A program made the translations under genes and the position numbers. 61,964 nucleotides of DNA. It comes from Thiobacillus sp. (lineage in GTDB: Bacteria; Pseudomonadota; Gammaproteobacteria; Burkholderiales; Thiobacillaceae). Position 1 is the stretch's first letter. Every line of letters starts with the position of its first letter. The DNA lies in NCBI GenBank assembly GCA_021166845.1, contig JAJPEP010000102.1:1-61964 (forward strand), read 5' to 3'. The notes under the pieces were generated by a model. That model saw nothing but the letters and a program-made list of their open reading frames with translations, was not told where the DNA came from and searched no databases. Below, piece after piece: positions 57,167 through 61,964 of the stretch.

Positions 57167-57939
57167 TGGCGGATCGCGCGCCCTTCCGTTTGCGCGGGCC
57201 GCATTACCTGCTGGCTGCGCTGGTGTATCTGGCGCTGCTGCTGGCGTGGGCGCCGGCCAGTCTGCTGGCGTGGGCGCTGCCGCACTTCACCCAGCAGGCG
57301 GTGTCGCTCGATCAGGCCGAAGGAAGCGTGTGGCGCGGCCAGGCCGCGGGGATTCGGGTGAAGGCTGCGGCGTCACCCGATTTGCAACTGGGCCGCATTC
57401 GCTGGCAGTTGCGCCCGCTCGATCTTTTCGCCGGCCGCCTCGGCTACCGGCTGCACCTGACAGGCGCGGGCATCGATGCGCAGGGCGTGTTGCGCGCAGG
57501 AGCGAACAGCGGGGAGCTGCTGGAAACCCGGGTCGAACTGCCGGCAAAATGGCTGGAGCAACTGTCACCCGACCTCGGTTTGTGGCAACCGGACGGTCGA
57601 CTGGTTTTGAAAGCCGACCGCATCGCCTTCAGCCGGAGCGGCACCGAAGGCGATGCCACCCTGCGCTGGCTGGATGCCGCCTCGGGCCGGGTGCGGCCAC
57701 GACTCGGCAGCTACCGCGCGGACGTCGAAGGCACGGAAAACGGCCTGAAATTCAAACTGTCGACCGAATCGGGGCCTCTGTTCCTGCAGGGTTTGGGCAG
57801 TTGGGATCGCCGGCGCGGCACGGTTTTTAATGGTGTGGCCCGTGCCGCCCCGGATAGCCGGATGGAACTGGATGGGCTTTTGAGTCTCATCGGTCCGGCC
57901 CAGCCGAATGGCGACCGCGTGATCCGCATCGCGGGTTGA
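57163..57939 (+). CDS. gspN: Type II secretion protein GspN
   Basis: Accessory inner-membrane protein of 258 residues: an N-terminal membrane helix (YLLAALVYLALLLAWAPASL) and a long periplasmic beta-rich domain (SVWRGQAAGIRVKAAASPDL). It is absent from many type II systems but common in beta- and gammaproteobacteria. It is the last gene of the operon. The 78-bp gap to ccmA has a possible -10-like TAAGAT at 57972 and no terminator. Confidence 0.88.
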   Translation: MMADRAPFRLRGPHYLLAALVYLALLLAWAPASLLAWALPHFTQQAVSLDQAEGSVWRGQAAGIRVKAAASPDLQLGRIRWQLRPLDLFAGRLGYRLHLTGAGIDAQGVLRAGANSGELLETRVELPAKWLEQLSPDLGLWQPDGRLVLKADRIAFSRSGTEGDATLRWLDAASGRVRPRLGSYRADVEGTENGLKFKLSTESGPLFLQGLGSWDRRRGTVFNGVARAAPDSRMELDGLLSLIGPAQPNGDRVIRIAG

Positions 57940-58017
57940 TGCAGGCAACCATCGTGTTAAACGTCACATAGTAAGATAAGCTCTGCGCCGATATTCCACG
58001 ATGTATGCCACGATTGA

Positions 58018-58647
58018 ATGATGCCAAGTATGCTTTCTGCCAATGGACTGGCCTGCGAACGCGGCGAGCGCCTGCTGTTCAGAAACCTGGGTTTCGAGTT
58101 GGGGCGGGGCGAGGCTTTATTGGTGGTGGGGGGCAATGGTCGCGGCAAGACCAGCCTGCTGCGCATCCTCTGCGGCCTGTCTGCGCCTGTCGCCGGCGTT
58201 GTGCGCTGGCGTGGCGACCCCCTGAGCAAGGCGCACGAACAATATGGGCGGGAGATGGCTTATCTCGGCCATGCCAACGGCATCAAGGACGACCTCACCC
58301 CGATGGAAAATCTGCGGATCGCGGCGGCGCTGAACGGCCGCGAACTGGATATCGGGGCCGCGACGGCTGCGCTGGAGCGGGTGGGCCTGTCGCGTTGCAT
58401 GGATTTTCCTGCCCGCGCGTTGTCTTTCGGCCAGCGCCGGCGCGTTGCGCTGGCGGGGCTGATGACGGCCGGCGCGCTGCTGTGGATTCTCGACGAACCG
58501 CTGACCGGGCTCGACGTCGAGGGGGTCGCGATGGTGGAGCGGATGATCCGCGATCACGTCGTGGCGGGTGGCCTGGCGATCATGACCACCCATCAGCCCC
58601 TGGCGCTCGACGGCCTGACCCCCAAAACCCTCTCGGTCGGCGAGTGA
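58018..58647 (+). CDS. ccmA: Heme exporter ATP-binding protein CcmA
   Basis: ATPase of the CcmABCD complex, which releases heme-loaded CcmE during cytochrome c maturation. The protein has 209 residues. Walker A GGNGRGKTSLLRILCGL, signature LSFGQRRRVALAGLM and Walker B LLWILDEPLTGLD are complete. Starts at 58018, 58021 or 58030 are possible; the family usually begins near MLSANGLACERG. Confidence 0.94.
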   Translation: MMPSMLSANGLACERGERLLFRNLGFELGRGEALLVVGGNGRGKTSLLRILCGLSAPVAGVVRWRGDPLSKAHEQYGREMAYLGHANGIKDDLTPMENLRIAAALNGRELDIGAATAALERVGLSRCMDFPARALSFGQRRRVALAGLMTAGALLWILDEPLTGLDVEGVAMVERMIRDHVVAGGLAIMTTHQPLALDGLTPKTLSVGE

Positions 58648-58743
58648 GCGTGGTTGTTGACGCTTCAGCGGCTTTGGTGCGTGGTTGTTGCCGATTTATC
58701 GGCTTTACAACCACGGCCTCCCCTTTGCGGGGACAACCACGGC
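58648..58743 (+). repeat. Cluster of direct and inverted repeats between ccmA and ccmB
   Basis: GCGTGGTTGTTG occurs at 58648-58659 and 58679-58690. CAACCACGGC, which contains the reverse complement of its core, occurs at 58708-58717 and 58734-58743. A further small hairpin CCCC-TTTGC-GGGG lies at 58720-58732. The arrangement (two forward, two inverted copies) can form alternative hairpins in the mRNA. Confidence 0.75.
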
Positions 58744-58777
58744 TTTACGGGCGGTGCATGTTCGCGCATGGGCCACG

Positions 58778-59446
58778 ATGCTGAAATTCCTGTTTACCGT
58801 CATTCGCCGCGATGTGTTGCTGGCGGCGCGGCGCCGCGGCGACTGGCTGACCGCGCAATTCTTCTTCGTCATGGTGGTGAGCATGTTTCCGCTCGGCATC
58901 GGGCCGGAGCCGGGCATGCTGCGCACCATCGGACCGGGAGTGGTGTGGGTGGCGTCGCTGCTGGCGTCGCTGCTGTCGCTGGATCGGCTGTTCGCCGACG
59001 ATTATCGCGACGGCACTCTGGAACAAATGCTGCTATCGCCCAGTCCTATTGCCCTGCTGACCTTGGGAAAGGCGATCGCGCACTGGATCATCAACGGGAT
59101 TCCGCTGCTAATGATTGCGCCGCTGCTGGGGATCCAGTTCAATCTGCCGGCCGAGGCGCTGTGGATGCTCATCCTGTCGCTGGCCATCGGCACGCCCATC
59201 CTGTCCCTGCTCGGCAGCATCGGCGCCGCGTTGACACTGGGCTTGCGTGGCGGCGGTGCGTTGGTCACCCTGCTGATCATGCCGCTTTATGTGCCGGCCC
59301 TGATTTTCGGCGCCGGCGCGGTGGAGGGCGTGCTCTCCGGCGCCGGTTCGGAAGCGCACCTCTCGCTGTTGGGGGCGTTTTTGATGATGTCGCTGTTGCT
59401 GGCGCCGTGGGTGAGCGCAATGGCCCTTAAAGTTTCTGTGGAGTAG
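58778..59446 (+). CDS. ccmB: Heme exporter membrane protein CcmB
   Basis: Polytopic permease-like subunit of CcmABCD, 222 residues with six hydrophobic segments. The start MLKFLFTVIRRDVLLAARRR and the motif RLFADDYRDGTLEQMLLSP are typical of the family. It is separated from ccmA by an unusual 130-bp repeat-rich gap. ccmC follows 4 bp after the stop. Confidence 0.94.
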   Translation: MLKFLFTVIRRDVLLAARRRGDWLTAQFFFVMVVSMFPLGIGPEPGMLRTIGPGVVWVASLLASLLSLDRLFADDYRDGTLEQMLLSPSPIALLTLGKAIAHWIINGIPLLMIAPLLGIQFNLPAEALWMLILSLAIGTPILSLLGSIGAALTLGLRGGGALVTLLIMPLYVPALIFGAGAVEGVLSGAGSEAHLSLLGAFLMMSLLLAPWVSAMALKVSVE

Positions 59447-59450
59447 GCAT

Positions 59451-60185
59451 TTGAATTTGTACCACTACGCTTCGCCGTCGACCTTCTACCCCCTGGCCGG
59501 GAAACTGATCCCTTGGTTTGCGGCGCTGGCGTTCATCCTGACGATTGCAGGGCTCTACATCAGTTTTTTCGTGGCGCCCACCGACTTCCAGCAGGGCGAA
59601 GGCTATCGCATCATTTTCATCCATGTGCCGGCGGCCTGGATGTCGATGTTCATCTACGTCGTCATGGCTTTCTGGTCGGCCATCGGCCTGGCCTGGAACA
59701 CCCGGCTGTCGTTCGTCATGGCGCGCGCGCTGGCGCCCACCGGCGCCATGTTCACCTTCGTCGCCCTGTGGACCGGCGCGTTCTGGGGTAAGCCGATGTG
59801 GGGCGCCTGGTGGGTGTGGGATGCCCGGCTCACCTCCGAGCTGATCCTGCTGTTTCTCTATGTCGGCGTCATGGCCCTGCAGGCCGCGATCGACGACACG
59901 CGCCGCGCCGATCGCGCCGGCGCGCTGCTCAACCTGGTCGGCGTCATCAACGTCCCCATCATCTACTTCTCGGTCAAATGGTGGAACACCCTGCACCAGG
60001 GCTCCTCGGTCAGTCTCACCCGCGCGCCGTCGATGGCGCAGACCATGCTCTGGGGCATGCTCATCATGGCGCTCGCCGCCTGGATGTACACCATCGCCGT
60101 CGCCCTGGCGCGCGCCCGCACGCTGGTCCTCGAACGCGAGCGGCAGACCGAATGGGTGCGCGCCCAGCTGGAGGGACAGCCATGA
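59451..60185 (+). CDS. ccmC: Heme-handling protein CcmC
   Basis: Six-helix membrane protein of 244 residues that loads heme onto CcmE. The tryptophan-rich WWD motif is visible (WGKPMWGAWWVWDARLTSEL). Histidine ligands flank it (FIHVPAAWMS and NTLHQGSSV). The start is TTG with GGAG seven bases before it. The stop overlaps ccmD by ATGA. Confidence 0.94.
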   Translation: MNLYHYASPSTFYPLAGKLIPWFAALAFILTIAGLYISFFVAPTDFQQGEGYRIIFIHVPAAWMSMFIYVVMAFWSAIGLAWNTRLSFVMARALAPTGAMFTFVALWTGAFWGKPMWGAWWVWDARLTSELILLFLYVGVMALQAAIDDTRRADRAGALLNLVGVINVPIIYFSVKWWNTLHQGSSVSLTRAPSMAQTMLWGMLIMALAAWMYTIAVALARARTLVLERERQTEWVRAQLEGQP

Positions 60186-60355
60186 TCTGGGAAAGCTGGC
60201 AGGCCTTCTGGGCCATGGGCGGCTACGGCCTCTATGTCTGGGGGTCGTTCGGCGTGACGCTGCTCTGCATCATGGCTGAAGTCGGGCTGCTGCGCCGCCA
60301 TCGCCTGCAGGTCTGGCGCCGGCTCAAGCGCATGAAATCATGGGATTCGCAATAA
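60182..60355 (+). CDS. ccmD: Heme exporter protein CcmD
   Basis: Single-helix membrane protein of 57 residues, starting [20 protein letters not shown], with a basic cytoplasmic tail ([15 protein letters not shown]). It is needed to release holo-CcmE from the CcmABC complex. Overlaps ccmC by ATGA. Confidence 0.9.
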   Translation: MIWESWQAFWAMGGYGLYVWGSFGVTLLCIMAEVGLLRRHRLQVWRRLKRMKSWDSQ

Positions 60356-60383
60356 TCCATCATCTGGATCATCTGGAAACAGC

Positions 60384-60836
60384 ATGGCAATGAAACCACG
60401 TCACAGAAAACTCGCCTTGATCGTCCTGGTCGTCGCCGCCCTTGGGGTCGCGGTGGCGCTGGTGCTCAATGCCTTCAACAGCAATCTGGTGTTCTTTTTC
60501 TCCCCCACCCAGGTCGCCAACGGGGAGGCGCCGACCAGCCGCGCCTTCCGCATCGGCGGCCTGGTCGAGGAAGGGAGCATCCGGCGCGAGGCGGACGGGC
60601 TCACCACGCGTTTCGTCGTCACCGATACCGCCAAGTCGTTGCCGGTGACCTACACCGGCATCCTGCCCGACCTGTTCAAGGAAGGAAAAGGTGTGGTGGC
60701 CGAAGGTCGGCTCGGTCCCGACGGCCTGTTTGCCGCCACCCAGGTGCTGGCCAAGCACGACGAGAACTACATGCCGCCGGAAGCCGCCAGCGCGATTGAG
60801 CAGGCGCAGAAGGCGCAGCGCACGGTCGCGGAGTGA
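60384..60836 (+). CDS. ccmE: Heme chaperone CcmE
   Basis: Periplasmic, membrane-anchored heme chaperone of 150 residues. An N-terminal anchor ([19 protein letters not shown]) precedes an OB-fold domain. The heme-binding His125 and Tyr129 are in [12 protein letters not shown], the HxxxY type. ATG 60390 is an alternative start two codons later. Confidence 0.95.
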   Translation: MAMKPRHRKLALIVLVVAALGVAVALVLNAFNSNLVFFFSPTQVANGEAPTSRAFRIGGLVEEGSIRREADGLTTRFVVTDTAKSLPVTYTGILPDLFKEGKGVVAEGRLGPDGLFAATQVLAKHDENYMPPEAASAIEQAQKAQRTVAE

Positions 60837-60865
60837 GTGCCGTCCGGTCAACATCGAAACATAAC

Positions 60866-60885
60866 GTTCCTGCCATGGCAGGAAC
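60866..60885 (+). repeat. Perfect 20-bp palindrome between ccmE and ccmF
   Basis: GTTCCTGCCATGGCAGGAAC is fully self-complementary. It is followed after seven bases by seven T (60893-60899). It could act as a weak terminator or attenuator, or bind a protein dimer. ccmF starts 26 bp further on. Confidence 0.65.
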
Positions 60886-60911
60886 CCCGTGGTTTTTTTG
60901 AGGTAGCTACC

Positions 60912-61964
60912 ATGATCCCCGAACTCGGCCATTTCGCCCTGATTGTCGCGCTGCTGCTGGCGTTGACCCAGGCCATCCTGCCGCTCTACGGCGCGCAGCG
61001 CGGCAACCTCACGCTGATGGCGGTGGCGCGGCCCGCCGCGCAAGGCCAGTTCGTGTTCGTCGCCGTCGCATTTGCCTGCCTGGCGTATTCGTTTCTGACC
61101 AACGATTTCTCGGTCGAGAACGTGGCGCGCAACTCGTTCTCGCAGTTGCCCGAGGTCTACCGCCTCACCGCCACTTGGGGCTCGCACGAGGGCTCGATGC
61201 TGCTGTGGGTGCTGATCCTCGCCTTCTGGAGCACCGCGGTGTCGGTGTTCTCGCGCCACCTGCCGGAGGACATGGCGGCGCGCGTGCTTGGCGTCATGGG
61301 GCTGATCTCGGTCGGCTTCCTCGCCTTCCTGCTCACCACCTCCAGCCCGTTCGAACGCCTGCTGCCCGCCGCCATGGACGGCAACGACATGAATCCGCTG
61401 CTGCAAGACTGGGGCATGATCATTCACCCGCCGATGCTGTACATGGGCTACGTCGGTTTCGCGGTGGCCTTCGCCTTCGCCATCGCCGCGCTGCTTTCCG
61501 GCAAGCTCGACGTCGCCTGGGCACGCTGGTCGCGGCCGTGGACCACCGTGGCGTGGGCCTTCCTCACCCTCGGCATCGTGCTCGGCAGCTGGTGGGCCTA
61601 CCGCGAGCTGGGCTGGGGCGGCTGGTGGTTCTGGGATCCCACCGAGAACGCCTCGTTCATGCCGTGGATCGCCGGCACTGCCCTGATGCATTCGCTCGCG
61701 GTCACCGAGAAGCGCGGCGCGTTCAAGGCCTGGACCGTGCTGCTGGCGCTGGTCGCCTTCTCGCTGTCGCTGCTCGGCACCTTCCTGGTGCGCTCCGGCG
61801 TGCTGTCCTCGGTGCATGCCTTTGCCACCGACCCGGCGCGCGGCGCCTTCATCCTCGGCTTTCTCGCGGTGGTGATCGGCGGCTCGCTGGCGCTGTACGC
61901 GTGGCGCGCGCCGAAGATGGTCACCGGCAGCGGCTTCACCTGGTTCTCGCGCGAGTCGCTGCTG
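60912..61964 (+). CDS. ccmF: Cytochrome c heme lyase CcmF, 3' end cut by window
   Basis: Large membrane protein that, with CcmH, attaches heme to apocytochrome c. The first 351 residues are present; complete homologues have about 650. The WWD motif is intact ([18 protein letters not shown]). The start [20 protein letters not shown] is typical. The remainder lies beyond the window end. Confidence 0.95.
   Translation, partial: MIPELGHFALIVALLLALTQAILPLYGAQRGNLTLMAVARPAAQGQFVFVAVAFACLAYSFLTNDFSVENVARNSFSQLPEVYRLTATWGSHEGSMLLWVLILAFWSTAVSVFSRHLPEDMAARVLGVMGLISVGFLAFLLTTSSPFERLLPAAMDGNDMNPLLQDWGMIIHPPMLYMGYVGFAVAFAFAIAALLSGKLDVAWARWSRPWTTVAWAFLTLGIVLGSWWAYRELGWGGWWFWDPTENASFMPWIAGTALMHSLAVTEKRGAFKAWTVLLALVAFSLSLLGTFLVRSGVLSSVHAFATDPARGAFILGFLAVVIGGSLALYAWRAPKMVTGSGFTWFSRESLL

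Overview
This GC-rich window reads as a betaproteobacterial chromosome segment. The gene orders pepA<>lptF-lptG, rlmN-pilW-rodZ-ispG-hisS-yfgM-bamB-der and hflX-hflK-hflC-DUF2065-hisZ-purA are typical of that class. The sulfur-carrier and cytochrome content suggests a chemolithotroph of the Thiobacillus/Nitrosomonadales type. That taxonomic guess is inference; there is no rRNA in the window to confirm it.

Layout. (1) 1-16.2 kb: housekeeping genes for LPS export, peroxiredoxin and SlyD, fatty-acid synthesis, tRNA modification, nucleotides, 23S methylation, cell shape, isoprenoids, histidyl-tRNA charging, BAM assembly and ribosome assembly. (2) 16.2-27.3 kb: two small hypotheticals, galT, the hfl cluster (with no hfq in its usual place), hisZ, purA, a tRNA-Leu(CAG) with a clear promoter and terminator, rnr and rlmB. 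(3) 27.3-35.4 kb: mixed accessory genes, namely a ParE-type toxin-antitoxin pair, a palindromic repeat, ycaO, a TPR protein, a SenB-like selenosugar glycosyltransferase, a SpoU methyltransferase and the divergent ppsR/ppsA pair.

(4) 35.7-46.7 kb is the most interesting part. Two TusA-like carriers with paired cysteines flank a YeeE/YedE transporter. They are followed by two DsrE-like proteins and a small unknown protein. Next come a rhodanese-like lipoprotein, a five-heme cytochrome lipoprotein, a small exported protein, a three-heme cytochrome and an outer-membrane porin. A sensor kinase and an NtrC-type sigma-54 activator close the locus. Two almost identical sigma-54 promoters (35714 and 41737) precede its two main transcription units. 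A perfect palindrome lies about 91 bp upstream of the second predicted start site. I read this as one regulated unit: a sulfur or selenium oxyanion importer and carrier relay coupled to a porin-cytochrome electron conduit. Its parts resemble Geobacter extHIJKL, as I recall that cluster.

(5) 46.8-57.9 kb: a complete type II secretion operon gspC-gspN with pervasive ATGA start/stop overlaps. (6) 58.0-62.0 kb: cytochrome c maturation genes ccmA-ccmF, with ccmF cut by the window end. The ccm genes would mature the c-type cytochromes, and the type II system could help place lipoproteins at the outer membrane. That link is suggested only by adjacency.
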